Below are positions 9,365-19,112 of a DNA stretch of 64,000 nt, piece after piece; the first letter of the stretch is position 1; the number at the start of each line of letters is the position of its first letter. Source of the stretch: Stentor coeruleus (Eukaryota; Ciliophora; Heterotrichea; Heterotrichida; Stentoridae); NCBI GenBank assembly GCA_001970955.1, contig MPUH01000138.1, positions 32,932-96,931 of the forward strand, given 5' to 3'. Position numbers and translations under genes: made by a program. A model generated the notes under the pieces. It did not search any database. It was not told the origin of the DNA and saw nothing but the letters and a program-made list of their open reading frames with translations.

Positions 9365-10594
9365 TTAAATAATTAATTTTATCGGTTTGGCAAGATAAGC
9401 ATCTCTAAGTTTTTTAAGCCTATCAGTAGGTGGCAAACTCTTAGGCATACTTAAATATTCTTCAATATCTCGAAGTTTCCTTATAGCTTGTGGACTTTGT
9501 TTATTAGGATATTTTATTTTTGGTATTTTTAAAGCTTTATATGATTTTTTAAGTATTTCTTTATATGCCTTTTTATTCTCTTGTGTATATGATATATTTT
9601 TAAAAACATAAGACCTTTTGCTTTCTAAACGAAAAGATTTACTTGGGGATTTAGTTAACTGTGGGATTTCAGAATGATGTCTTATAGAATATTTTGGAGA
9701 AGGTAAACTTTCAGGGATATTTTTATAGTCAACCATTTTGATTGAGTCTCTAAGATGGTTTTTTTCACTTAGATTATCTGATATGTCAGTTACCATAACA
9801 AGATGACGTTGTACAGCAGGTATACGAAGGATTTGTTCACAACTAGGCCTTTTACTAGGTTCAATTTGTAGTAGTTGTCTTATAATAAAACGTAAATCTC
9901 TTGAATAATGGGGTTGAATCAATGGGTACTCACCTTTAACAACTTTATCAAATAACCCTTGCATATCATCAGCACGAAAAGGTGGGTGTAAAGCTGCAGC
10001 TTCATAAAGAACACAACCCAAAGACCAGATATCACTTTTTGTATTATATGGCTTATCTTGCCATACTTCAGGACTTGCATAATAAGGTGTTCCAGTTTGT
10101 GTATATAAAAGCCCATCTTTAGTTACTTTAGATACATTCATATCTCCCAATTTAACCGTACCATTCATATTGAGAAATACATTTGCACTTTTCATATCCC
10201 GATGAAGGATGTTCAGCTCATGTAAAGTTTTTAGTCCTTTAGTTATTTGAGTAAATGTTTTCCATATAAAATTTTCTGATAAGTATTTGCCTCTTTTTTT
10301 ATGCCTAACGATTTTTTGATATAAGTCACCATTGTCGGCATACTCCATGATTAAACATAAACTTCCAGAGTCGTCGAAAAATGCTTCTTTATAGGAAATT
10401 ATGTTAGGGTGGTTTATACTTGCTAAGATTCGCACCTCGTTCAACGCGTTTTTTTTTTCTTTTTTATTTAAATTTTGCATTTTTACTTTTTTCAGAGCAT
10501 AAATTTCCCCGTCGGCTATTCTTTTGACTTTGTATACTGTGCTGTAGGCCCCATCTCCAAGTTTAGATAGTATTTCAAAATTGATTAGAGACAT
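9365..10594 (-). CDS. NEK-family Ser/Thr kinase
   Basis: A 409-residue kinase. The domain spans about 6-265: GDGAYSTV glycine loop, Lys35, HRDMKSAN with Asp133, and TQTGTPYYASPE in the activation loop. The magnesium motif is DMN (151-153, LGDMNVSKV) instead of DFG; the metal-binding Asp is kept. Substrate-side GTPYYASPEVW and the NIISYKEAF pattern place it in the NEK family, whose members control ciliary length, basal bodies and mitosis; a similar DMN form is recalled from FA2-like NEKs. The remaining 140 residues are basic and Ser-rich with no domain recognised. It is read toward the CFAP73-like gene. Confidence 0.9.
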   Translation of the reverse strand: MSLINFEILSKLGDGAYSTVYKVKRIADGEIYALKKVKMQNLNKKEKKNALNEVRILASINHPNIISYKEAFFDDSGSLCLIMEYADNGDLYQKIVRHKKRGKYLSENFIWKTFTQITKGLKTLHELNILHRDMKSANVFLNMNGTVKLGDMNVSKVTKDGLLYTQTGTPYYASPEVWQDKPYNTKSDIWSLGCVLYEAAALHPPFRADDMQGLFDKVVKGEYPLIQPHYSRDLRFIIRQLLQIEPSKRPSCEQILRIPAVQRHLVMVTDISDNLSEKNHLRDSIKMVDYKNIPESLPSPKYSIRHHSEIPQLTKSPSKSFRLESKRSYVFKNISYTQENKKAYKEILKKSYKALKIPKIKYPNKQSPQAIRKLRDIEEYLSMPKSLPPTDRLKKLRDAYLAKPIKLII

Positions 10595-11097
10595 TTTATT
10601 TAATAGGTTTTATAATTTGGATGGATTTAAGGCTGAGTTTTTTAGGAAAATGATTTATTTTTAAGTAGGTAGCTTTTATTATAAAAGATAGGGTTTTAGG
10701 AAAAAAAATTATAGTAAGATATTTAAATTTGAGTTACATATGAGATTTGAATTGTATTTAAATTGAATGATTTTTTAGTAGAATGTATAAGTTTATTTTT
10801 TTTTGCATATAAAAGTAAATTTAATATTTTATATCTACATCAATAGCATATCTTGTTTATACTTATCATATAAATTCATTATTATCCACCTCAACTTTCT
10901 TATTTCCTCAAAAAAATTCAACTTTACAGCCAAATCTACAAACTATTTTATCTATACATAAAAACCTAAAACTTCCCCATTTATTAATTTTAACACCCTA
11001 ACACCCAAAATTGGACCTTCAAATCAAGCATATTTAGCATCCTAATCCAATAAAAATTCCATAACCCACTCAAACTAAAATCTAATTAACTTACTAA
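10595..11097. other. Intergenic
   Basis: No gene seen. G-rich on the plus strand next to the NEK start, AT-rich in the middle, C-rich from about 10,840 toward the stop of the oxygenase gene. Confidence 0.5.
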
Positions 11098-12180
11098 CTA
11101 CCAAAGGTTAATTTCCTTAAGTTCCTCAATAACATTTTCTTCAGCTGTAATTGGTGGGTATTTTTTTCTAGCTTCTTCAAGACTCATACCCATACGATTT
11201 TCAAGTTGTGGTAAAGGTTCAAGTACAACATTATACCTTATATGCCCAAAAAGTGTTGAGCTAACCCTCCATCTTGGTCTATCTTCTTCTCTAGCTTTTC
11301 TAACAGCTTCATCTGTAGCTTCATTATAAATAACTTCATGAAACCCTGCCATTACAAAACCCCCAGTAAGTTTTTCAAACATAATCCCAGCTTGTAATAT
11401 AAGACATCCATCTTGAACTTTTACAGCAACTTTTTTCCCATTCCTCAACCAGACAAAAAGTCCAGGGAAACGTGATTTTCCATGAATTGTAATGAAGTTA
11501 AGGTCATAATGATACCCTGCAAAAATACTCCCCATGCCGAATTTCTCTAAATCTGAACCTGTTGGGGCGAGTAAATGTGGTGCACCTCTAAGCATATCAA
11601 CCATAAATCCAGGTTCTAAGCCAGTAGCAGCTTCAAACATCCTTACAACTGTGATAATAGCATTTAACATCAAATATCCCCAAGTATTCATCGTGTTTTC
11701 CCATTCAGCGAAATCAGCTGGGGATATATTTGGGTACTCATAATCACTTTTACCCTCAGGAAACTCGCCGATTCTCCAAAAGTACCTCCATTTGTCATCA
11801 GGTTTTGGAGGACACTCAGTTTGCGCTTTGTTTCCTTCTTCTAATGAGTTTATTCTTCCACAATGATTCCTTGCCTTTTCAACTCTTTCTGGGGTTGCTC
11901 CAACTTGATAATGTAAATCAGGCTTGATTTCTGGGACAATAACATCAGTATAAAATTGTGATGAAGCTCTTATAAAATATTGCTCAAGCATATCTAAAAA
12001 TTTCCAGTTGTCGTTTTCGTTAACCCTTGGATCTTTTATAACTAAAACGCCAGTGTGATGGAAAGAATCAGCTACTCTTTGGCAGTCTCTCATAATATCT
12101 TCTGGGACTGAAGTGTAGTTTGGGTTTTCAGTGATATATTGAAGCATTGCGCTTACATCCACAAGCTCAGGAGCGTCCAT
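11098..12180 (-). CDS. 2OG-Fe(II) oxygenase, IPNS-like
   Basis: A 360-residue oxygenase of the isopenicillin N synthase-like double-stranded beta-helix class. The iron ligands are visible: His224-x-Asp226 in GYHYDLNFITIH and His281 in AGFHEVIYN; Arg305-x-Ser307 in WRVSS would hold 2-oxoglutarate. The N-terminal part (IMRDCQRVADSFHHTGVLVIKD) is the usual entry fold. The substrate cannot be told; the family acts on small molecules. Codons are fairly even and the protein has no signal peptide, so a soluble cytosolic enzyme is likely. The long middle loop (residues 85-150) rich in Trp and Pro is unusual relative to plant and fungal members. Confidence 0.88.
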   Translation of the reverse strand: MDAPELVDVSAMLQYITENPNYTSVPEDIMRDCQRVADSFHHTGVLVIKDPRVNENDNWKFLDMLEQYFIRASSQFYTDVIVPEIKPDLHYQVGATPERVEKARNHCGRINSLEEGNKAQTECPPKPDDKWRYFWRIGEFPEGKSDYEYPNISPADFAEWENTMNTWGYLMLNAIITVVRMFEAATGLEPGFMVDMLRGAPHLLAPTGSDLEKFGMGSIFAGYHYDLNFITIHGKSRFPGLFVWLRNGKKVAVKVQDGCLILQAGIMFEKLTGGFVMAGFHEVIYNEATDEAVRKAREEDRPRWRVSSTLFGHIRYNVVLEPLPQLENRMGMSLEEARKKYPPITAEENVIEELKEINLW

Positions 12181-12690
12181 TTATAACTTATAGAATAATT
12201 ATTATGAATATTTAATTGGGTATTTATTGATAAATAATATTGATTTTTTATATGTTTTAATTGAGTGTTTCTAGTTAAAAACAGTTTTTTTTTGTAGTAA
12301 TGGATGATTTATTTTTAGATATAGAGTTTGTTTGTCTTAGATTTTTATAATGATATTTATGCTAAGATTCAGGATATAAGCGAGGATTCAGGGCTTTTAT
12401 ACAAAAATTTGATAAATAAAAATACCTCGAGATAATCATCATATAGCAGACATCACAAATTTCTTATTATCCCCTTCACATAATCAAACATTAATTCATA
12501 TACAGTTAAAAAAAATCAATCCTATCTATTATACCAAAAAAACCCCAAAAGCATCCTACAATCATTCTAAAAATTACAAAAACCCATAAAGTTTCTATAC
12601 AAATTCCCAACTTCATTCTTATCTCCCACTATCTTCACATCAAACCTATTTAATCTCTCTTATAAAATTAACAATAAAATTAACTGTAAC
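12181..12690. other. Intergenic between divergent genes
   Basis: No gene seen. G-rich plus strand next to the oxygenase start, C-rich and G-poor from about 12,420 to the next start: two opposed 5' flanks. Confidence 0.5.
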
Positions 12691-14277
12691 ATGGATGACC
12701 CTTTTCTGTTAAAACAACAAATCGAGTTCTTACAGTTAGAACTCGAAGATGCGAAATGTCGCGAAGTTCAAATGAAGTCAATGTACGAATCTATGCTTAA
12801 ATCCTTCAGTAGCCCTTCAGAACCCTCAGCAGCAACCGAGGAATTAAAAGTCCTCAAAGAAAATCATAGTCAAGAAATCAGACTCTTAGAAAACAAAAAT
12901 CGTCAAGTCCTTCAAACTTACGAAAGAAAAATCGAAGACATGGCTCATACAAATTCTGTTCTAGAAGACAATCAAAAACGTATTCAAGCAAGAAATGAAG
13001 AGACCCAAAACCAGCTGAAATTTGAAATCCTCAAACTTCAAGAAGAAAAATCTCGTCTTGAAAGCAAGTTAATAGAAAAAGAAAACAATGAAAACATCAT
13101 AGATAAATTAAACAACGAAATAACTAAATACAAAAATACAATCGATCAACAGAAATTTCATGCTGATGAAGAACTTATGATACTAAGAGAAAATTGTAAT
13201 AAAAATCTTGAGGATCTAAGAAGGATTTATGATAATGAAAAGGTAGGTTTACAAAAATTAATTGATGATCAATATGCAAAAATTACTAAACTTAGTCAAG
13301 GATATTTAAGTGAAGAGCTTGAAGAAATGTTTAATTCTACAGGGAATAAAATAGATGAATTACAGAACTCACAAAGTTTGGCTATTGAGGCTTGTAAATC
13401 TTTAAAAGAATATTTAGCTAACCCTGAAAATTATAATTTAGAGACAATGGCTCAGTATTCAGCATTTGTTAAAATAATTAAGAATTTAGAGAAGAATCAG
13501 AAGGAATTAAAAGATGCGGTAAGAGTGAAAGATGGGCAGATACAAAGTTTGAGTAAACAGGAAGTTGTGTTGAATAATGTTATTGCGGATAGGGATGGGG
13601 AAATTTTGAAGCTGAAAAAAATTGTTGGTGATTTAAGAGTGGAAGCTGAAGGGACTAGTAAACCCCCTGTACATACTCCAAAGTCTAAACATGGTAGGTC
13701 AAGAACAGCATTTCAGCCAACAGAAAATAGTCCTGGAATACAAACTAGGGAAATTGATACTCATGAATCAGAACAAAAAACAAGAAAAAGCGAGAAAAAC
13801 TCCCCAGGAATGGTCGAATGCGATATATGCAAATATTATATTTCTACATCAAAACTTGTCGACCATGTTACTTCTTGTAAAATGGAATATGAACTTAGAT
13901 CTCCAAGTAATTTTTCTAATATATCAGCTTATGATCAAAGGTTTAGTATTGAGAAAAATGAAAACTTAGAAAAACAAGTAAATGAACTGAAACTTGCTTT
14001 AGGCAAACTTAAAAACCAAAGAGATCGGGCTAGAGTTGCTGGAGAACATTTGCTATTGAATTTGAAAAATGCTAAATTACAATTAGCGGTTTCGGAAGAA
14101 CGGGCTTGTGAGTTGCAAATGGAATTAAAGAAAGAAATCAAAGTGCTGATCAAAAAAATATTAACGATCAGATGCAAATACCCATTTCCACTTGATGCTA
14201 TTGCGGAAATTGATAGAATGGTTAATAAAGCGTCAAGGTTTTTTGGAGGAAAAATGCACTTTAATGATGAGGAATAA
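12691..14277 (+). CDS. Coiled-coil protein with C2HC zinc finger
   Basis: A 528-residue protein. Residues 1-320 are nearly continuous coiled coil. A linker of about 50 polar residues leads to a C2HC finger, CDICKYYISTSKLVDHVTSC, with Cys377, Cys380, His392 and Cys396. A second coiled coil (about 415-485) and a basic tail ending with an aromatic-acidic cap follow. Similar C2HC fingers occur in cytoskeletal and ciliary proteins. No specific orthologue was recognised. The last 550 bases are copied in damaged form at 18,438-18,893, so this is the parent gene of a segmental duplication. Confidence 0.8.
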   Translation: MDDPFLLKQQIEFLQLELEDAKCREVQMKSMYESMLKSFSSPSEPSAATEELKVLKENHSQEIRLLENKNRQVLQTYERKIEDMAHTNSVLEDNQKRIQARNEETQNQLKFEILKLQEEKSRLESKLIEKENNENIIDKLNNEITKYKNTIDQQKFHADEELMILRENCNKNLEDLRRIYDNEKVGLQKLIDDQYAKITKLSQGYLSEELEEMFNSTGNKIDELQNSQSLAIEACKSLKEYLANPENYNLETMAQYSAFVKIIKNLEKNQKELKDAVRVKDGQIQSLSKQEVVLNNVIADRDGEILKLKKIVGDLRVEAEGTSKPPVHTPKSKHGRSRTAFQPTENSPGIQTREIDTHESEQKTRKSEKNSPGMVECDICKYYISTSKLVDHVTSCKMEYELRSPSNFSNISAYDQRFSIEKNENLEKQVNELKLALGKLKNQRDRARVAGEHLLLNLKNAKLQLAVSEERACELQMELKKEIKVLIKKILTIRCKYPFPLDAIAEIDRMVNKASRFFGGKMHFNDEE

Positions 14278-15179
14278 TCACACATAATAACACAAACAAT
14301 TTATATAATAATCATATGCGATCATCCTGCTAATATATATAAAATATTCAATAATCTTCTATCATTCAAAAAATAAATATATGATTATCGCCATCCATAA
14401 CACTAAATTATGAAATAACAATATTCCACTATATTCCACTATATAACTATATATAAGCTATAATATATTGCTTAATCCATACTATAATAAATGTCTTTAG
14501 ATTTTCTCAGTATCAAGTCTCTTCACAATGCAAATCATTCTGGCCAAGGCATAATTAGATCAATAAGTTCTATATATTAAAAAAATCATATAAAAAAGCA
14601 AGTGTTGTAGATTGTTTTCACTTTCACTTTCCCATTCACATGCTAATACTCCTATAGCTGAAGCTACTCTCAATCTTCATTGTGATAGAACATTATTGGC
14701 TTTTATGAAAGTGTATCAAAGTGAACAAAAGCGGACTTGAGCCTAGTAAGCTTATATTAAATTTAGCATCATCAATTAGAGCTAGATGAATTTTTCAAGT
14801 TTTTGTTTTGGTTATTGGCAGTGATTGGGATAATATCTCACCTTTGTGGCTATATGATTTAACCCCAACTTCATATAGCAAGATACATAAATACCTACAA
14901 GCTATTATATCTTCAATTAGAGATTTAGTCCAAGATAAAAAAGAAATTTTTGATTTCGATGACCACTTCGCAAATATTAATGCTGATTGGAAAACTTGCA
15001 TATAAATTAGATTAAAAAATGTTTAAAAATAGTGTAAACTTAATTTATATTGAAATAAAGATAAGAAAATCAAATGCAAATATGTAACTTTATATGAAAT
15101 CTTGATAATAATTATTTAATTTATACTTCTAAACTTAAAAATATCACAAACCAAATTTTAATCAACATTTTTTAATAAA
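14278..15179. other. Gene-poor spacer with possible decayed frame
   Basis: After the C2HC gene the DNA is AT-rich. Between about 14,493 and 15,005 short plus-strand frames with protein-like composition appear in succession (starting MSLDFLSIKSLHNANHSGQG; then IAEATLNLHCDRTLLAFMKV; then a 65-codon frame at 14,808-15,005 with WLYDLTPTSYSKIHKYLQAI). They are separated by stops and frame changes. This may be a relic gene unique to unit 1; no family is recognised. Confidence 0.3.
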
Positions 15180-17188
15180 CTATTCGATTTTTCTGGGTAT
15201 CCAAGGGACTCTCTCATTCTTTACCCCAAATTTAGACAGTCTTAAAACTCCCTTAGCTTTCCATCTTTTAATCCCACGCCATCTCGTAGTCTGTTCATTA
15301 AACTGGACAAAATTCACATAGTCTATTTTATAGCTAAATCCACTAGTTCCAGATATTAAAACAGATGTTCTACGCGCGATTTCATTTCTTTCCTGTTCAT
15401 CCATTGAATCTAATTCCTCAATTTTAACATTCTTTAAATAAATTTGATAATAATATTCTATTTGTTTTACAGCTTCAGGTTCATAAGGATTCCATAATTT
15501 TCCATTTTCATCAGTCCAATACCAGATAAATTCTTCAGGACTAAGCTGATTTATTATTGCTGCTAAACCTCTTCTTACAGTTCTAGCAGCAATTCCATTA
15601 TTTTTTGATTGAACATGAGGTACACCTTTACTGCCAAATATAATAGTGCGTTCATTTCCAATTCTAACTTTTTTTCTTCCTTTTGCGAATTTGCTTTAAT
15701 TTTTTTATTTTCTTCAAAAGAATATGGCATAAACTGCCCAAAATCATTCAAGTAATGCCATTGATCTTCTCCATAAGCTTGACGATTATTGATACTTATA
15801 CGTTCTTTGCATATTTCTAATTCATTTTCCGGTCCTTTCAAAATAAAGGATTTTTGCCCTTTACCTGCACTTTCAACTTCAATTTGAGTATTTTGTAAAG
15901 AAGATTTAATTTGATTGATGATTTTATCTCTATTTATTTTTTTAACATTGAAACTTATAGGGATTCTAATGCTTTGAGGCTTAATTTTTTCATAAGATTC
16001 GATACTTTGGATGCTACTTTTAGTGCTTTGAAATTTCGTTTTATCAAAATACCTGTCGCTTGGGATATTTTTTATAGTACTTTGAGGCTGATTTTTCGCT
16101 GAAGTTTGAATTCTTGTTGATTGAGGTCTTATTTTTTGAGAAGATTCAGTACTTGGAATTTTATAAGGGATAATCGGCATTGAGTTTTTAGGTTGCGATT
16201 TTTTATCTATATAAATAGGATCACTCTTTGGAATATAAATTCTACCTGTTTTATCAAACTCAAGGCTATTTTGTTTACCAGTTTCTTTGCTTCGGTAATC
16301 TAAATTTTTATATTCTTCAATTTTAAGTATTTTTGATTCAGGCTTTCGACCTCCAAAAATTTGTCCACCTTCTCGCTTAGGAAAATTTTCATAAGTATTT
16401 CTCCTTCTTGTATTTACATTTACAGATGTAGAAGCTTCTATTCCTTCAAAATACCTAAATTCATCTTCTAATTCTTTAAAGCAAGGCGATGCATAATTTG
16501 TTTTTATTTGAAAATTAAAAGATACATTACAACTTACTTCAAAATCTTCAATTATAGGCGTCGGATAACTATTTTTTCTCTCACCCTTAAAAGCTCCTTC
16601 TAAATATCTTTTCTTCTCACCATTAGTAAAAATTGCTTCTTTATTGCAACTATGATTCAAAAACTTTTGTGAATTATTATTTACCGGTGTATTATTTCTA
16701 AATGCATTAAATTCAGAAGAATACATTTTGTTTTTCGTAGGCATAAATTTTCCAGTTTTAGGTGAAGGAATCATAAATTTATTGGGACTATTCTCCATCT
16801 TTGGTTCATATTGATAAGTTAGAGCTGGAATATATTTCGCATTACTCATAGATTTATTTTGAAAATCTTCTTGGTATGGTTGATTACATAATGGATAATT
16901 TCCCTGAGAATAATTATAATTTTTGGCTGGGTTATATTGATTTGAAAGCATACCAGGGTCTGATTTAGGATAATAATAGTTTTGGGGAAAGTTTTGAAGA
17001 TTCTGATAACTATTATTGAATTGGCTTGGAGATATGCAAGGCTCCATTGAGTCTGGAATATTTTGTGATGTATAATTGAATTTGTTTGGAGAATTTTGGT
17101 TATGCTTATGAAAGTTGTTTGGGTTTTGATATTTGTAATTTATATTTTGATCAGATTTTTGAGTCATTAAGTTGGTGTTATTCCACAT
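15180..17188 (-). pseudogene. WWE-domain protein, copy 1, frameshifted
   Basis: The copy at 19,113-20,648 is read in one frame, but here the frame breaks near 15,695: copy 1 has three A's on the coding strand where copy 2 has four. From the start Met the first frame gives 537 codons that end out of phase at 15,575. Beyond the break, the other frame stays open to the stop at 15,180 and encodes the same WWE domain (YKIDYVNFVQFNEQTTRWRG). The N-terminal 130 residues are Asn, Gln, Tyr and Pro rich. Copy 1 carries extra middle sequence absent from copy 2. It may be a recent pseudogene, a sequencing or assembly error, or a frameshift site. Confidence 0.75.
15695..15697 (-). other. One-base deletion that breaks WWE copy 1
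   Basis: The plus strand reads GCTTTAA here and GCTTTTAA at the matching place in copy 2 (about 19,626-19,633). Flanking bases on both sides are identical for dozens of positions. Loss of one T in a homopolymer shifts the frame just before the block encoding GRKKVRIGNERT. Confidence 0.85.
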
Positions 17189-18076
17189 AAACTATTATAT
17201 TATAGAATAAATGGATTATAAAACTATGTTCTTAGATGAGGAAGATTTAGGTAGGGGGAAATAGTTAGGTAAGGTGATTTGTTTAAAAATTCGAAGGGTT
17301 TTTTATAAGGTATAATATGGTATATTTTTGTAAGGAAAGAAAATTTGATTGAAGATTATTGGATTTAATATATTATAAGAGGGTAAAATATAGGAATAAA
17401 GAAATGTAGTCGAAATTAGAAGTGTAAAGTGTTTGTTTTATGCGATGCTTTTAATAAAATAAATCAACAAAAAAATTCAACAAAAAATTGTGAGTGTATA
17501 TTTTTGTATTTTGCAATGAGTCCTATTTGGTTAATTAGAATTGATAGAGATTTTTTATTTTTTATCTAAAATATATAAGCTATATAAGGAATTCCAATTA
17601 AGAAAATTTTACTTTTATTAAGGCGCAATGATAATCAATACTGAATACTGAGAATCATCGAGAAAACTTAAGATAAAGAATTCGCACGCAGTAAATGTAA
17701 ATTTGGTTAAGAGATTATTTTGGTTATTGATTTAATTATTCAAGTCTTTATCAGCTTTAGTGTAATTTATTAAGATTATTTCTTATTAATAATAAATAAA
17801 AAGTTGAGCTTAATATGGAGAAGTGCTGATAAGGTAAATTGTGATAATTTTTAAAGAGTTGTTTAAATTCCAATAAAATAATTGTGTTGATTTTTATTTG
17901 CTTTGCTTGATAATTAGTAATCTAATAGTTTGCATATAAAATGCATTTCAAAATATATTGTANTTTTTATTTGCTTTGCTTGATAATTAGTAATCTAATA
18001 GTTTGCATATAAAATGCATTTCAAAATATATTGTAAAGCTTTAGTATTTTACTTGTTTAGAATTGATAATAAAATT
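17189..18076. other. 5' flank of WWE copy 1, duplicated
   Basis: No gene seen. It matches 20,649-21,397 closely, including a conserved stretch with the words GAGAATCATCGAGAAAAC and TTCGCACGCAGT about 450 bp from the WWE start. Substitutions do not follow a codon pattern. It contains the assembly gap at 17,963. Confidence 0.6.
17891..18035. repeat. Assembly gap with duplicated flanks
   Basis: A single N at 17,963 is preceded by 72 bases (17,891-17,962) that are repeated exactly after it (17,964-18,035). This is the pattern left when two contig ends with the same sequence are joined without merging. The true genome probably has one copy. Confidence 0.9.
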
Positions 18077-18418
18077 TAGGCATTATACTAATTTGTAAAG
18101 GATAATTAGGCTATATAAATGGAGGGACCATACGAAGAAAACCTAGATCTTGTAGGTGCTATTTCAACTAAAAATTCAACTTAAGTGCAAGTATTGCAAA
18201 AAAAATCTCTCTTCAAGGCAGAACCTCAGAGAACATATGTATGTTCACACTGGTTAAAAGCCTTACATTTGCACAGAACTTGGATGTGGTATAAGCTTAG
18301 ACAAGGGAGTCTCTTATTGTCTCACAACCCCCCAGACCCTCCTTTATGGGTAAACACAATTACCCAAAGCCAATAGCCACTTTTAGGGGCCTCAACTAGG
18401 CATTATACTAATTTGTAA
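18077..18418. repeat. 22-bp direct repeats around a zinc-finger relic
   Basis: An exact 22-base direct repeat lies at 18,077-18,098 and 18,397-18,418. The 298 bp between them holds a broken C2H2 finger and sits exactly between duplication units 1 and 2. The repeat could be a target-site duplication of an inserted segment, or a footprint of recombination or of imprecise DNA elimination. Confidence 0.8.
18119..18396 (+). pseudogene. Broken C2H2 zinc-finger gene fragment
   Basis: In the frame from 18,183 the DNA reads KCKYCKKNLSSRQNLREHMY, then VHTG, a stop, and KPYICTELGCG. This is a canonical C-x2-C-x12-H-x3-H finger and the linker TGEKPY, with TAA (18,255-18,257) where the Glu codon should be, followed by the start of a second finger. 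An ATG at 18,119 opens a short frame (MEGPYEENLDLVGAIS) that is one base out of phase with the finger. Further stops follow. A relic of a DNA-binding finger protein; nothing intact remains. Confidence 0.7.
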
Positions 18419-18437
18419 TATTTTATTATAAGGTATA

Positions 18438-18893
18438 TACAGAAAATAGTCCTGGAATGAAAACTAGGGAAATTGATACTCATGAATCAGAACAAAAACC
18501 AAGAAAAAGCAAGAAAAACTCTCTAGGAATGATCGAATGTAATATGCGCAAATATTATATTTCTACATCAAAACTTGTCGATCATGCTACTTCTTGTAAA
18601 TGGAATATGAGCTTGGATTTCCAAGTAATTTTTCTAATATATCAGCTCATGATTAAAGATTTAGTATTGAGAAAAATGAAAACTGCTAAATTACAATTAG
18701 TGGTTTCGGAAGAACGGGTTTGTGAGTTGCAAATGGAATTAAAGTAAGAAATCAAGGTGCTGATCAAAAAAATATTAACGATCAGATGCAAATACCCATT
18801 TCCACTTGATGCTATTGCAGAAATTGACAGAATGGTTAATAAAGCGCCAAGGTTTTTGGAGGGGAAATGCACTTTAATGATGAGGAATAATTA
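18438..18893 (+). pseudogene. Truncated copy of the C2HC coiled-coil gene
   Basis: This matches the last 550 bases of the gene at 12,691-14,277 but is dead. It lacks the first 340 or so codons. The second zinc Cys is changed (CDIC to CNMR). A one-base loss follows the finger (TGTAAATGG for TGTAAAATGG), about 100 bases of coiled coil are deleted after GAAAATGAAAAC, and a G-to-T change makes a stop (AAGTAAGAA). Another base is lost near the end. Homology runs on to 18,936 past the stop. Confidence 0.88.
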
Positions 18894-19112
18894 CACATAA
18901 TAGCACAAACAATTTATATAATAATCATATGCGATATACTGATATTATAAGAAAAAATATGGAAAGAAGGTGTTGATAGAAATAATGATAAACTTATTTT
19001 TATGCAGTGATTTGTTATTGAATATGTTAAGAATATTGTTAGAAATATATAATTTATATTCCTGAACTTAAAAATATCACAAGCCAAATTTTAATCAAAA
19101 ATCTTTACTAAA

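Larger units (their letters stand above)
13724..18035. repeat. Segmental duplication, unit 1
   Basis: Unit 1 holds the 3' end of the C2HC gene, the minus-strand WWE gene and about 0.8 kb of its 5' flank. The same order recurs at 18,438-21,397. Matching blocks: 13,724-14,320 with 18,438-18,936; 15,114-17,188 with 19,053-20,648; 17,189 to about 17,950 with 20,649-21,397. Flanks are still closely similar, so the event is not ancient. About 790 bp (14,321-15,113) has no counterpart in unit 2, where only about 115 bp separates the two blocks. Confidence 0.88.

Noticed and set aside
18255-18257. TAA in the zinc-finger linker as a reassigned Glu codon
   Set aside because: TAA ends many intact genes here (for example 6,811-6,813 and 41,844-41,846), so it is a stop; the fragment has other damage as well.
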